A model generated the notes under the pieces. It was given only the letters and a program-made list of their open reading frames with translations. It was not told where the DNA came from and made no database searches. This document shows positions 17,016 to 26,035 of a stretch of 64,000 nucleotides of DNA, in pieces; position 1 is the first letter of the stretch, and each line of letters opens with the position of its first letter. This stretch comes from Paenibacillus glycanilyticus (lineage in GTDB: Bacteria > Bacillota > Bacilli > Paenibacillales > Paenibacillaceae): positions 372,001 to 436,000 of the forward strand of contig NZ_BSSQ01000001.1 in the NCBI RefSeq assembly GCF_030161375.1. Reading direction: 5' to 3'. The position numbers and the translations under genes are program-made.

Positions 17016-17843
17016 TTACACCTGCACCTGTTCCCGCCTGCGGAACTGCTCCGGCGTCAGGCCGGCATATTGCTTGAACAATCTGCTGAAATGGGCCAGG
17101 TGCTTAAATCCAAGTCGGAAACATACCTCCGTAACCGATAACTCCGGCTGCATAAGGAACAAGATCTTTGCTTCGTTGACCCTTCTTGTATAGATATAAT
17201 GAAAGATCGTGACGCCCGTCACTTCTTTAAACAGCTTGGACAGATAGGACTTGCTTAGGTGCAGCCGCTCCTCGAGAAGCTCCATATTCAGGTCCTCTTT
17301 ATAGTTCTCTTCCAGTACGGATATAATGCGCTGCACCGTCGCTTCCTTATCCGAGCTGTATTCCTGGCGGTTGCGGTTCAGCAGCGGCTGCTCGCAATGA
17401 TCAAGAATCATGTAGAGCAGGTCTACAAAAGCAAGCCGGAATCGGTTGTCGCCGACCGCATCGCCGCGTTGCTGGTACTCATTCATCTTGGCCAGAATCC
17501 GCTCTACTTCCGCCTTATCCTCGCCCCGAAGGCGCAGCCGGTAATTGTTCAACTGCTGGAACGGCTGAAGAATATTCCGGGCATGCGGCAGTTCGAGATA
17601 AGGCTGCAGCTGGGTCGGTTCGAAATGAATGATGGACCGGATATAATCAACCGCAGGGTCAGCTTTCGCGCAATGCAGCGTCATTCCGTACATAAGGATG
17701 AGATCGCCCGGAGCAAGCTCGTAAATCTGGTCGCCGATCAGATAATTGCATTTGCCGCCATGAAAGTAATAAACCTCGTAATGCATGTGGGAGTGGAAAA
17801 ACGGCTCAATCGGCTGATCCGACCAGTAATGCAAATCCAGCAT
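17016..17843 (-). CDS. AraC family transcriptional regulator (paralog of 10328)
   Basis: A 275-residue protein with N-terminal cupin (HSHMHYEVYYFHGGKCNYL, LAPGDLILMYGMTLH) and two C-terminal helix-turn-helix units (LHLSKSYLSKLFKEVTGVTI; SVTEVCFRLGFKHLAHFSRL). It starts one base after the isomerase stop, so it is the last gene of a four-gene sugar operon and probably controls that operon. Its cupin nearly matches that of the AraC protein at 10328-11200. Confidence 0.9.
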   Translation of the reverse strand: MLDLHYWSDQPIEPFFHSHMHYEVYYFHGGKCNYLIGDQIYELAPGDLILMYGMTLHCAKADPAVDYIRSIIHFEPTQLQPYLELPHARNILQPFQQLNNYRLRLRGEDKAEVERILAKMNEYQQRGDAVGDNRFRLAFVDLLYMILDHCEQPLLNRNRQEYSSDKEATVQRIISVLEENYKEDLNMELLEERLHLSKSYLSKLFKEVTGVTIFHYIYTRRVNEAKILFLMQPELSVTEVCFRLGFKHLAHFSRLFKQYAGLTPEQFRRREQVQV

Positions 17844-17844
17844 A

Positions 17845-18708
17845 TTAGGCCTCGTCTTGCAGCAGCTCGCGCATATAGTCTACAAAATGTTTAAGCATTT
17901 GCTCGGTTTCGGGGAATTGTCCGCTGAAATCCTCGACTCCGAGATAGCCGTCATAGCCAACCGCCTTGAGATCAGCAATAACCTGCTTCCAAGGCACCAC
18001 GCCTTCCTTGATGCCGCTCCATTCGGACTTCCACTTCACGCTTCCGTCTTCGGCGGTTCCATCAGTAGCGAAAGCCGCGTTTTTCACGTGAACATGGGCG
18101 AGGTATGGACCAAGAATCTCCATCCCCATCCGGTAATTCTCATAACCTTCATGCACCATATTGCCCGGATCGAACAATACGCCGATGAAGGAAGGATCCA
18201 AGCCTTCAACAAGGCGATAGGCCGCTGAAGCGCTTGGCGCAATCGTCTGGTGATGGGTTTCAACGAGGCCTTTAATGCCATACTGGCGGCATAAGCCTTC
18301 CGCATCTTTCAAATATTGGCGCGTCAGAGCAAACAACTCGCCAAATGGTCGGGAACGGTCATATCCGGGAACGCCGAGGCGGATGAACTGAGCACCCACG
18401 CGTTTCGCTTTGCGAAGCACGTCCTCCGTTGCTTCCAGATCGCCTGCCGTTAAATAAGGAGTTACGCTAATCGAGCTTAAACCTTGCGATGCCGCAGCTT
18501 CGCGGAAACGGTCGGCCATCTCTTCCCCACCGGAAGGCAGCAGCGTGCATAAGTTGTTGCCCCAGAAGGAAGGTTGTTGCTCGGACGCGTTCTCGGGAGC
18601 TTCCTTGTAACGCCACTCGATCCCGTCGATGCCAGCCTCGCGAGCAACACGGACCAATTGTTCCGGAGTAAGCTCCGGTGTAGCTACTGTAAAGATAGAC
18701 AGCTTCAT
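17845..18708 (-). CDS. Sugar phosphate isomerase/epimerase (TIM barrel)
   Basis: A 287-residue xylose isomerase-like barrel. Likely metal ligands lie in LVETHHQTIAPSAS, GVLFDPGNMVHEGYENY and YLGVEDFSGQFPE. It sits between a Gfo/Idh dehydrogenase and an AraC gene in one operon, 28 bases after the dehydrogenase stop. The arrangement repeats the isomerase/dehydrogenase theme at 960-2782. GAAGGAAGG precedes ATG at 18708. The exact sugar is unknown. Confidence 0.88.
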   Translation of the reverse strand: MKLSIFTVATPELTPEQLVRVAREAGIDGIEWRYKEAPENASEQQPSFWGNNLCTLLPSGGEEMADRFREAAASQGLSSISVTPYLTAGDLEATEDVLRKAKRVGAQFIRLGVPGYDRSRPFGELFALTRQYLKDAEGLCRQYGIKGLVETHHQTIAPSASAAYRLVEGLDPSFIGVLFDPGNMVHEGYENYRMGMEILGPYLAHVHVKNAAFATDGTAEDGSVKWKSEWSGIKEGVVPWKQVIADLKAVGYDGYLGVEDFSGQFPETEQMLKHFVDYMRELLQDEA

Positions 18709-18736
18709 ATAAGAAACCTTCCTTCTCTATTCGTTG

Positions 18737-19810
18737 TTACTCAACCACTACAGCTTGATTTTGCGCTTCCAGACAGAGCTCGGCAGCTTTGAACGTATGC
18801 TCCTGCGGCATAGCAAGATCCGTTCCGTTTAGAATATCGAGAATAAGTGCGCCAAAGTAAGGGAAACCAACTTGGTCCTTCACTTCAATCTTATGTTCGC
18901 CTTCGCCGTTAACGAGGAACAGATGGTCGCCGGATTTGCTGTTAGCAATATCCACGTATTTGCGAAGCTCAATGTATCCGTTTGTTCCCATAATCATCGT
19001 TCTGCCGTCTCCCCAAGTAGACAAGCCGTCAGGCGTGAACCAGTCCACGCGGAAGTAGTTGGTTGCTCCGTTATCGCCGATAAGGGTAGCATCCCCAAAA
19101 TCCTCGAGCTCCGGATATTGTTTGTTGTTATAGTTAGCTACTTTGCTGCTTTGAACTTTAGCATCCTTCGCTCCTGTGTAGTAGAGGAACTGTTCGATTT
19201 GGTGGCTGCCGATATCGCATAGGATGCCGCCGTATTGCTCCTTCTTGAAGAACCATTCCGGACGCATATGCGCGTTCAAGCGGTGCGGTCCGAGGCCAAT
19301 GACCTGCAGAACACGGCCAATTGCGCCGTCTTTAATCAGCTGTCCGGCAAACTCCGCGCTTTCCACGTGAAGACGCTCACTGTAATAAACGGAATATTTC
19401 TTGCCGGTCTCTGCGACTGTCTTCTTGGCATCTGCCAATTGCTCCAGCGTAGTAAACGGTGCTTTGTCCGTGAAATAGTGTTTGCCATGCTGCATGACCT
19501 TCACGCCAAGCGGTCCGCGCGCGTTCGTGATAGCCGCCGCAGCAACGAGCTGCACCTCTGGATCCTGAAGAATTTGTTCTTGCGAAAAGGCGACTTGGAC
19601 TTCCGGATATGTGCGGCAGAACACTTCTACCTTCGTTGGATCCGGATCGTACACCCATTTGAGCGTACCTCCCGCTTCGCGGAGTCCGTTGCACATCCCG
19701 TAAATATGACCGTGATCAAGCGACATCGCAGCAAAAATAAATTCTCCCGGCTGAGCGACTGGACGCGGTTTGCCTTGCGGCGCGTAATTCATTCCATTAG
19801 CTTTAGACAT
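18737..19810 (-). CDS. Gfo/Idh/MocA family oxidoreductase
   Basis: A 357-residue protein starting MSKANGMNYAPQGKPRPV; AGGAGG lies eleven bases upstream. The N-terminal Rossmann part is somewhat atypical (FIFAAMSLDHGHIYGMCNGL) and the usual EKP lysine motif reads TDKAPFTT here. The C-terminal domain has GSHQIEQFLYYTG, typical of the family. It is the second gene of the operon and probably acts on the same sugar as the first dehydrogenase; the two differ enough to be non-redundant. Confidence 0.87.
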   Translation of the reverse strand: MSKANGMNYAPQGKPRPVAQPGEFIFAAMSLDHGHIYGMCNGLREAGGTLKWVYDPDPTKVEVFCRTYPEVQVAFSQEQILQDPEVQLVAAAAITNARGPLGVKVMQHGKHYFTDKAPFTTLEQLADAKKTVAETGKKYSVYYSERLHVESAEFAGQLIKDGAIGRVLQVIGLGPHRLNAHMRPEWFFKKEQYGGILCDIGSHQIEQFLYYTGAKDAKVQSSKVANYNNKQYPELEDFGDATLIGDNGATNYFRVDWFTPDGLSTWGDGRTMIMGTNGYIELRKYVDIANSKSGDHLFLVNGEGEHKIEVKDQVGFPYFGALILDILNGTDLAMPQEHTFKAAELCLEAQNQAVVVE

Positions 19811-19890
19811 ACGTTTGTTAACCTCCTGAAAAGAATTATCACCCAAACAGCTTTGCTGTTCATGATGATTCTAACTTCGAAAGCGTGCGC

Positions 19891-21048
19891 TTAATGCGTG
19901 CCGGATACGTCCAGCGTGCGGTATTCGTTAGCGTTTTTCTTCGACTCGGACTTGGCGATCTGCTCTTGCAGCTTGTCATAGAACAAATCTTCGTCAATCG
20001 GTAGATCTACCCAATTATCCGTCCAAGTGGACAGCAGCATCGCATTCGAGATCATGAGGCCTTTAATGCCTTCTTCGCCCGGTGCAATAAGCGGCGTTCC
20101 ATTGTTGATGGCATCCGCCCAGTTTTGCGTAATTTCCTGATGGCTTCCTCCGCCGCCGCTAATCGGAATCTCGAATTTCCAACATTCCGGATTGCCGAAG
20201 CCGCCTGTAAAGGTCTCGTTAAACTCCGTTTCCGAGACGCGAAGACGGTGGAAAGTCAACTTGTTGTCTTCAATAACGATTTTGCCGCGGTCGCCCGTGA
20301 TTTCGAAGCGGTTCGTGCCCGGCGCTTCATAAGTAGAAGTAACAAATACGCCGGTTGCCCCGTTTTCGTATTCCACGTAAGCCGTAACGTCGTTTTCCAC
20401 TTCAATGTCACGGTGTTTGCCGAATTGACAGAACGCGCGGATGCGTTTGGGCATAAGGCCCGTTGTCCACTGCCACAGGTCAAGCTGATGCGGGTCCTGG
20501 TTAATGAGAACGCCGCCGCCTTCGCCTGCCCAAGTTGCGCGCCAGCCGCCGGAATTATAGTAGCTTTGCGAACGGTACCAGTCCGTAATAATCCAGTTCG
20601 TGCGGCGTACTTCGCCGAGCTCGCCGGAAGCAATCAGTTCTCTCAGCTTGGCATACAGCGGATTCGTGCGCTGGTTGTACATGATACCAAATACTTTGCC
20701 GCTTGCCGCCGCAGCCTCGTTCATCTCGCGTACCGCACGAGTGTACACGCCTGCTGGTTTTTCAATCAATACATGCAGACCTGCGTTCAGTGCTGCAATA
20801 GCTTGTTCCGGATGATCATAATGAGGCGTACAGATAATTACGCCGTCTACCGCACCGGATTCGAACATTTCTTGCGGGCTCAAAAACCCTTGGATATGCT
20901 CGCCCCATTCTGCTTTTACCTCTGCCAAACGCTCTGGACGAACATCGGATACAGCTGTTAATTCAGCGCCTTTAACGCCGCCTGTAATCAAATAACGGGC
21001 ATGCCCCGTCCCCATATTTCCTAAACCAACGATACCGATACGTACCAT
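19891..21048 (-). CDS. Gfo/Idh/MocA family oxidoreductase, first gene of sugar operon
   Basis: A 385-residue protein with the NAD motif IGIVGLGNMGTGHARYL and conserved EKPAGVY. The C-terminal domain contains INQDPHQLDLWQWTTG, a typical substrate-site histidine region. GGAGAGGG precedes ATG at 21048. It is the promoter-proximal gene of the dehydrogenase-dehydrogenase-isomerase-AraC operon. A partial cre box lies about 66 bases upstream, so catabolite control is possible. Confidence 0.9.
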   Translation of the reverse strand: MVRIGIVGLGNMGTGHARYLITGGVKGAELTAVSDVRPERLAEVKAEWGEHIQGFLSPQEMFESGAVDGVIICTPHYDHPEQAIAALNAGLHVLIEKPAGVYTRAVREMNEAAAASGKVFGIMYNQRTNPLYAKLRELIASGELGEVRRTNWIITDWYRSQSYYNSGGWRATWAGEGGGVLINQDPHQLDLWQWTTGLMPKRIRAFCQFGKHRDIEVENDVTAYVEYENGATGVFVTSTYEAPGTNRFEITGDRGKIVIEDNKLTFHRLRVSETEFNETFTGGFGNPECWKFEIPISGGGGSHQEITQNWADAINNGTPLIAPGEEGIKGLMISNAMLLSTWTDNWVDLPIDEDLFYDKLQEQIAKSESKKNANEYRTLDVSGTH

Positions 21049-21113
21049 GATTACACCCTCTCCGTGCTTGATGAAATAAGGAATCTATTTGTTCATTTTA
21101 GCACGAAGCGTTG

Positions 21114-21127
21114 TGAAAGCGCTTGAT
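21114..21127. promoter_or_regulatory. Possible cre (CcpA) half-site upstream of sugar operon
   Basis: TGAAAGCGCTTGAT matches the core and left half of the cre consensus but not the right half. Its place before a sugar operon makes catabolite control plausible. Confidence 0.35.
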
Positions 21128-21572
21128 TCTAATGAGCCAAATATAAGCTTAATTTAACTGTGGTTGTACTGAGGCGGGCGAACCGGATGGACGGAGTCAG
21201 GCTGAGTTGGGCGAACCGGGTGGATGGAGTGAGGCTGTTGCTTCTCTGGTGCCTGCTGTGAAAGTTCATTACAGCTTAGTTGCTGCTGCTTTGATTGTGG
21301 GTGAACTGCAGGTGGCACTGCGAGAAAGCTTCCCCCTTCGGCCGCTGTTGTTCTTGAATCTCTTCCATTTAACTGTAGTTGATGAGATTCAAAAACAAAG
21401 GCGGACGCTCACGCTCCTCAGGAGCAAGCTCTCTCTCCGTGCGCACCCGGTTCTTCTTATGGGGACAGGTTTAAGCCGTCTGATTCCACGGCGGCTTACT
21501 AAACATATACACACACGCATAACTCCTTGTCAGAATATGATTGTTTAGCGAGTCTACAAGGAGATGTGGTCC
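21128..21572. repeat. Intergenic repeat region without a credible gene
   Basis: The gap between the sugar operon and the primase gene holds two 29-base direct repeats (21176-21204 and 21209-21237, three mismatches, core GGGCGAACCGG). It also has an inverted repeat with core TTGAATCTC at 21354-21362 and 21384-21392, extended by imperfect pairing on both sides. A motif ATTTAACTGTRGTTG occurs near 21152 and 21367. This looks like a mobile or dispersed intergenic repeat. An open frame across it shows no protein-like features. Confidence 0.55.
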
Positions 21573-22499
21573 ATGAAGCTAAGCCAAGCGAAGATTTTCG
21601 AACCTGCCCAGCTCTATGCCAGTCACGCTTACCGTTTCATCAAGAAACTTGGCTGCAAGCCAAACGATCAATTGCATTTCTTGTTAATCAATGACGCCAA
21701 AAACACCAATCGAAGATATAGCTTCGCTACCGAGCTCCCCGCCATAACCTTGCGCAAATCTTTTCAAGCTCTGGAACCGCTCGCTCCTCGAATGAAGCTA
21801 TATACCAAGCGAAACAAGCTTATAAATGTCATGAGGCAAAATAAAAAAGGTTATGCCGTATTTATGGAAATTAACGGACGGGAATCAACAAGGAAAAGCC
21901 CGTTCAATACGATTAGAGCGCAGTTCATCGATATCGACTTAAATAAAATCACTGCGCTTCTCTCAACGAAAGAACAGGCTCAGCAGAAGATTGATTCCAT
22001 TCTCTCCGACCCGGCCGAGCGACTTAAATCCATAACCGTTACCCAAAATAAAAAGGGACAATACCGCCTGTTAGCTGAACGGACAAGGCAGAGAGTAGCT
22101 GAGCTGAAGAAACATTTTATAACCAAACACGGGGATCGCATCAAAGATACGACGATCGTCGAAACGAAAAACGGATATCATATCTATTGGGTCATGCGGA
22201 GCGGAGAAATCAGCAAGTTTGTTCCTATTCAAAAAGCGTTAGCGCAAACCTTCGCATCCGATCCGATGATCACCAACCTATCAAGAGTGATGCGGATACC
22301 GGGTTTCTACCATATGAAAAATCCCGGCAGCCCCTATATGGTCAAAGTCATCCAGTGGGGACGGGAAGTACCGTTTACGCAAGAGGAGCTTATTGCATCG
22401 CTTTCATTACAACCTTTGGCGACTGCGAAATTCACACAAAGACGCCGCAAATTACGCGCCAAGAAAACTGGCAGCCTAACAAAAATAACCAGGCGTTAA
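21573..22499 (+). CDS. Stand-alone archaeo-eukaryotic primase (AEP/RepB-primase-like) protein
   Basis: A 308-residue protein. FIDIDLN (118-124) supplies the DxD metal pair (Asp120, Asp122). NGYHIYWVM (200-208) supplies the histidine motif, and RVMRIPGFYHMKNPG (238-252) matches the conserved tail of plasmid and phage AEP primases. The C-terminus is very basic (RRRKLRAKKTG). The start at 21573 is set by AAGGAG nine bases upstream. Family members make primers or fill gaps, usually on plasmids and phages next to a helicase. None is present here, nor any replication gene. It may be a relic of a mobile element or a host repair polymerase. Confidence 0.8.
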   Translation: MKLSQAKIFEPAQLYASHAYRFIKKLGCKPNDQLHFLLINDAKNTNRRYSFATELPAITLRKSFQALEPLAPRMKLYTKRNKLINVMRQNKKGYAVFMEINGRESTRKSPFNTIRAQFIDIDLNKITALLSTKEQAQQKIDSILSDPAERLKSITVTQNKKGQYRLLAERTRQRVAELKKHFITKHGDRIKDTTIVETKNGYHIYWVMRSGEISKFVPIQKALAQTFASDPMITNLSRVMRIPGFYHMKNPGSPYMVKVIQWGREVPFTQEELIASLSLQPLATAKFTQRRRKLRAKKTGSLTKITRR

Positions 22500-22530
22500 A
22501 CGCCTGGCTCACCCATTTATCTATGTATGC

Positions 22531-22692
22531 TTATTCCTTGTTCGTTTTCCTTCTAAGAAAACCAAGCAATCCCCGATTGCGCTTTTCCTGCTTTTCCTCC
22601 AGAATCCGTTTTACGCCATGCAGCAGCAGCTTTGATCTGAGTTCGTCCTCATGGCTGATTTTTCTCATTTCCGCAAAAAACTGTTTGTCCAT
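22531..22692 (-). CDS. Small basic/acidic protein (53 aa), hypothetical
   Basis: The short frame reads MDKQFFAEMRKISHEDELRS and ends GLLGFLRRKTNKE. GGGGATGG lies seven bases before the ATG. Highly charged and helical in appearance, it has no known family that I recognise. It converges with the primase gene. Codon choice looks normal for the window, but the small size keeps confidence moderate. Confidence 0.5.
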   Translation of the reverse strand: MDKQFFAEMRKISHEDELRSKLLLHGVKRILEEKQEKRNRGLLGFLRRKTNKE

Positions 22693-22792
22693 CCGCTAAC
22701 CATCCCCGTTGCATCCATCTGTGAAACTCTACACTAAAGTCCTATTGTAATGCCGAACAGAAGACTTGTCAAAATTTGTCGAAAATAACAAC

Positions 22793-22837
22793 AAAAGTCC
22801 CGCAATATACCTTTTTTAAGGTTATTGCGGGACTTTT
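22793..22837 (-). terminator. Strong terminator after the azoreductase gene
   Basis: A 15-base stem (22793-22807 with 22823-22837) ends in an A/T tract on both sides. It lies about 30 bases after the stop at 22869. Confidence 0.88.
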
Positions 22838-22868
22838 GCCTCATTTAATTACCCTTTTTCTTCTAAAA

Positions 22869-23492
22869 TTAGAAGCTAGCAGCTACTTTCTCTGCTTTCG
22901 CAACCCCTTCTGCGATCAATGCTTCTGCTTTATCGCTGAAAGCGTTGTGGCCTTCTACGATAACTGTTTCGAAGTTTGTTACGCCGAAGAAGCCCATGAT
23001 GTTCTTAACAAAGTTAAGGGACATTTCTGCTGCAGCGAAAGGACCTTCCGAATATACGCCGCCACGAGCGTTAAGCAATGCAACTTTTTTGTCGCCTTGC
23101 AGACCTACAGGGCCGCTAGCTGTATATTTGAATGTTTTGCCTGCACGGTTCAGGTAGTCGATGTAAGTGTGCAATACGGCTGGAACCGTGAAGTTCCAAA
23201 GCGGGAAGCCAAATACGACTTTGTCCGCCGCGATAAATTGATCCAGATATTTGTCTGCAATGCTTACGGCTGTTTGCTCTTCAGCAGTCAGCTCCATGCC
23301 TTGAGCCGCTTTGAAGCCGCCGTTGATCAGGTTGGCGTTCAGGTAAGGAAGCTCCTCTTTGAACAGGTCCAGCTCAATTACAGTGTCTTGCGGGTGAGTC
23401 GCTTTATAGCTAGCGAGGAACGCATCGTACAGCTTAACGCTGACAGCTTGCTCTCCGCGGTCATTTGCTTTTACGAACAATACAGTACTCAT
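22869..23492 (-). CDS. azoR: FMN-dependent NADH-azoreductase
   Basis: A 207-residue flavodoxin-like protein starting MSTVLFVKANDRGEQAVSVK, the usual length for AzoR/AcpD. FGFPLWNFTVPAVLHTYIDY near residue 95 contacts FMN, and ARGGVYSEGPFAAAE is the conserved loop. It reduces quinones and azo compounds with NADH in the cytoplasm and protects from thiol stress. GGAGGG lies ten bases before the start at 23492. It is a single gene with its own terminator. Confidence 0.93.
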   Translation of the reverse strand: MSTVLFVKANDRGEQAVSVKLYDAFLASYKATHPQDTVIELDLFKEELPYLNANLINGGFKAAQGMELTAEEQTAVSIADKYLDQFIAADKVVFGFPLWNFTVPAVLHTYIDYLNRAGKTFKYTASGPVGLQGDKKVALLNARGGVYSEGPFAAAEMSLNFVKNIMGFFGVTNFETVIVEGHNAFSDKAEALIAEGVAKAEKVAASF

Positions 23493-23661
23493 CTTATTAA
23501 TTCCCTCCATCAAATAATTTGCAGTAACTTTTTGTAACTGCCTTTATTTTATAGAGTTTTATATCTGCCAACATCGGCAATTAGACGGAAATATAGACCC
23601 ACCGGGCCCGGCACGAAAGTCTGAGCATGGTCTTACGACTTTAGGCTGAGGCCTTTCCCGA

Positions 23662-24342
23662 TTATGCCATTTGCCCTTTATCCTGGAACAAAGGCGCCGC
23701 GAATAACGCAGCTTGCGTACGATCGGCCAAATCCAGCTTGCTTAAAATGCTGCTCACATGCGTCTTCACCGTTTTCTCCGCAACAACAAGCGTCTGGGCG
23801 ATATCTTTATTGCTGAGCCCTTTCGTTAGCAGCTCCAGCACTTCCAGCTCCCTTGGCGTTAAGGCATCCAGCGCTTTGTCCTTCCTCGCTTCATGCCTGG
23901 TCGGTTCCGGCCTTATCTCCGGTTCAGGACGGCTGAGCAACGCGCGCGATATATCCGGATGAAGCTGGATATTGCCTTTATAAGCGCTGCGGATCGCTTC
24001 GGCGAGCTGATCCGGCTCAACATCCTTCAGCATATAACCAATTGCTCCGGTTTGCAACGCAGGCAAGATATGGCTTTGATCGGAGAAGCTGGTAAGCACC
24101 AGTACTTTAATATGCGGATGTTGTTCTTTGATCAGAGCGCTGGCTTCTATTCCGTCCATAACCGGCATATTCAAATCCATCAGCACGATATCCGGTTGAA
24201 GCTCTCCCGCTTTCTCCACCGCTTCCTGTCCGTTATGCGCTTCCCCGACGAGTTCAAAGTCAGGCTGCATCGCCAGAAAAAACGATATCCCTTTTAGTAC
24301 GATCTGGTGGTCATCCACCAGCAATATTTTGATTTTACTCAT
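23662..24342 (-). CDS. NarL/LuxR-type response regulator
   Basis: A 226-residue protein. The receiver domain has KILLVDDHQIV and the phosphate acceptor Asp in VLMDLNMPVMDG. The C-terminal LuxR helix-turn-helix is LTPRELEVLELLTKGLSNKDIAQTL. The start ATG at 24342 overlaps the kinase stop by four bases (ATGA), a mark of translational coupling. It works with the upstream GAF histidine kinase. Target genes are unknown. Confidence 0.93.
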   Translation of the reverse strand: MSKIKILLVDDHQIVLKGISFFLAMQPDFELVGEAHNGQEAVEKAGELQPDIVLMDLNMPVMDGIEASALIKEQHPHIKVLVLTSFSDQSHILPALQTGAIGYMLKDVEPDQLAEAIRSAYKGNIQLHPDISRALLSRPEPEIRPEPTRHEARKDKALDALTPRELEVLELLTKGLSNKDIAQTLVVAEKTVKTHVSSILSKLDLADRTQAALFAAPLFQDKGQMA

Positions 24343-26009
24343 AAATAACGGTTCCCCTTCTCTTCCGCACAATGCGCCTGTACCGATTCAAGCGGAATAA
24401 CCGCGCGCACGATCGTTGGCTTGCCTCTACCGCTCGTAATCGCCAAGGCACCGCCAAGCGCTTCCGCTCTCTCCCTCATGGAGCGCATCCCCATCGTCTG
24501 ACGCCCTTTTTTCCGTTCGACTTTGAAGCCGGCTCCTTCATCCCTGATCTCCAATACCGCCGCTCCATCCTGTTGCTTATTGAGCCGGATATACGCCGTT
24601 TCCGTCCCGGAATGTTTCCGTACATTATTCAGAGCTTCCTGGCCGATTCGCCAGAATGCTTCTTCAATGGCGCGCGGGAGCTCGATTACGCCTTCCGTCC
24701 GGTCATAGATCGTCAAGTTGAGGCCTTGCCCGTATTGCTTAAGCGCCGGCAACAGCCCGTTCTCAAGGCCCGCAGGATGGAGCTGCCAGATCAGAGTACG
24801 CATCTCCTTCAACGCTTCCTGAGACAATTGCTGAATATCAAGCAGCGACCGCTGCACAACGGGATCCCGCCCGGCAAGTACATTTTCCGCCCCTTTGGCT
24901 AAGAAAGACAAAGAAAACACCTTTTGTATAACGGAATCATGCAAGTCTCGCGCCATGCGGTTACGTTCTTCCATCCGGGCAAGCTCGCTACGATGCTCAT
25001 ATACCCGCAAGTTCTCCATGCCTAACGTAAAATGATCGCCAAGCGAATACATAAAGTCCTCGTTAATCCCTTCGAATTGCCGCTGATCGGGACTGCTAAT
25101 AAAGAGGACGCCAATCGTACGGGTGCGGACCCGGAGAGGAATAGCCGCAGCGGAGCGATAAGAAGGAATACCCATCTGGCTTAGCCAACTGTCCTCCATG
25201 CAAGACGATTCCATGATAAGCCGATTGTCGTTGAGAGCCGCGCTTACAGGTCCAGCTACTTCAACAGCTAAAGACGTCCACTCCTTCGTTACCTTGCCGT
25301 TTGAATACGAGGCCCGCAAAGATATCTGCTGCCCGTCAAACATAAATAAGGAGACATTCGGCCAACCGAAGGCGTCTCCAATATATTGCACGGCCTTAAT
25401 CGGCAACTGATTAACGTCCTGCACGCCGTTGATCTGCTGGATCACGTCTCCAAGCTTGGCGTACAGCTTCGCATTCCGTTCCTGGGCCTGATACAAACGA
25501 ATCCGGTTCATGGCGGTGCCGATCTGAAGGGCAATCGCTTGCAAGAGAGCAAGCTCCTCTTCCGTGAACTGCTCCTTGCCCGCCTGCGCAACATTCAAGA
25601 GCCCAAATCTATCTCTGCCCGCTTTAAGCGGTACCGTCGCATGATGAGTAATGCCTTCCGTACTTCCCAGCTGATGGGTTACCGCATAAGTAATCCGTTT
25701 GCATTCGATCGTATTTACCGCATGGGTAAGCTTGCGCTGACGGTAGCGTTCCACGCACCAGCAATCTTCCCCGCACATAAGCGCATAATTGCCGGCCGTT
25801 AAGGCGGGAGGCAGGTTGTAGTGAGCTGCGCAAGAATTACCCGGCACATCATCGTCAATGAGAAAAATCCATCCCGTAGTAAAATCAGTCACTTCCAGCA
25901 GCTTTAACAGCACATCGTTCAGCATCTGGTCCATGTCATTTGTCGAGTTAAGCATTTCGGCTATTTCTTTGAGCGCTGTAAGCTCATTGACCCGAATTTC
26001 TCTTGGCAT
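24339..26009 (-). CDS. GAF-domain sensor histidine kinase (NarL-partner type)
   Basis: A 556-residue soluble kinase without membrane segments. Two GAF domains occupy about 15-170 and 190-335. A HisKA_3 domain has the phospho-acceptor His357 in RMARDLHDSV, followed by an HATPase domain (EEAFWRIGQEALNNVRKHSG; DEGAGF). The first GAF has a cysteine group (Cys79, Cys83, Cys85, Cys103), which could hold a metal or an Fe-S cluster or act as a redox switch. GAGGAGGG precedes the start at 26009. It begins only 26 bases after the RlaP-type gene, so it may share the slipin-RlaP transcript. Confidence 0.9.
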   Translation of the reverse strand: MPREIRVNELTALKEIAEMLNSTNDMDQMLNDVLLKLLEVTDFTTGWIFLIDDDVPGNSCAAHYNLPPALTAGNYALMCGEDCWCVERYRQRKLTHAVNTIECKRITYAVTHQLGSTEGITHHATVPLKAGRDRFGLLNVAQAGKEQFTEEELALLQAIALQIGTAMNRIRLYQAQERNAKLYAKLGDVIQQINGVQDVNQLPIKAVQYIGDAFGWPNVSLFMFDGQQISLRASYSNGKVTKEWTSLAVEVAGPVSAALNDNRLIMESSCMEDSWLSQMGIPSYRSAAAIPLRVRTRTIGVLFISSPDQRQFEGINEDFMYSLGDHFTLGMENLRVYEHRSELARMEERNRMARDLHDSVIQKVFSLSFLAKGAENVLAGRDPVVQRSLLDIQQLSQEALKEMRTLIWQLHPAGLENGLLPALKQYGQGLNLTIYDRTEGVIELPRAIEEAFWRIGQEALNNVRKHSGTETAYIRLNKQQDGAAVLEIRDEGAGFKVERKKGRQTMGMRSMRERAEALGGALAITSGRGKPTIVRAVIPLESVQAHCAEEKGNRYL

Positions 26010-26035
26010 CCGGCTTCCCTCCTCTTCTGCCACCA

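Noticed and set aside
20125..20961. 278-codon frame opposite the third dehydrogenase
   Set aside because: Antisense shadow of a gene with clear NAD and substrate motifs.
21207..21548. 113-codon frame across the repeat region
   Set aside because: Low-complexity, covers direct and inverted repeats, no ribosome site.
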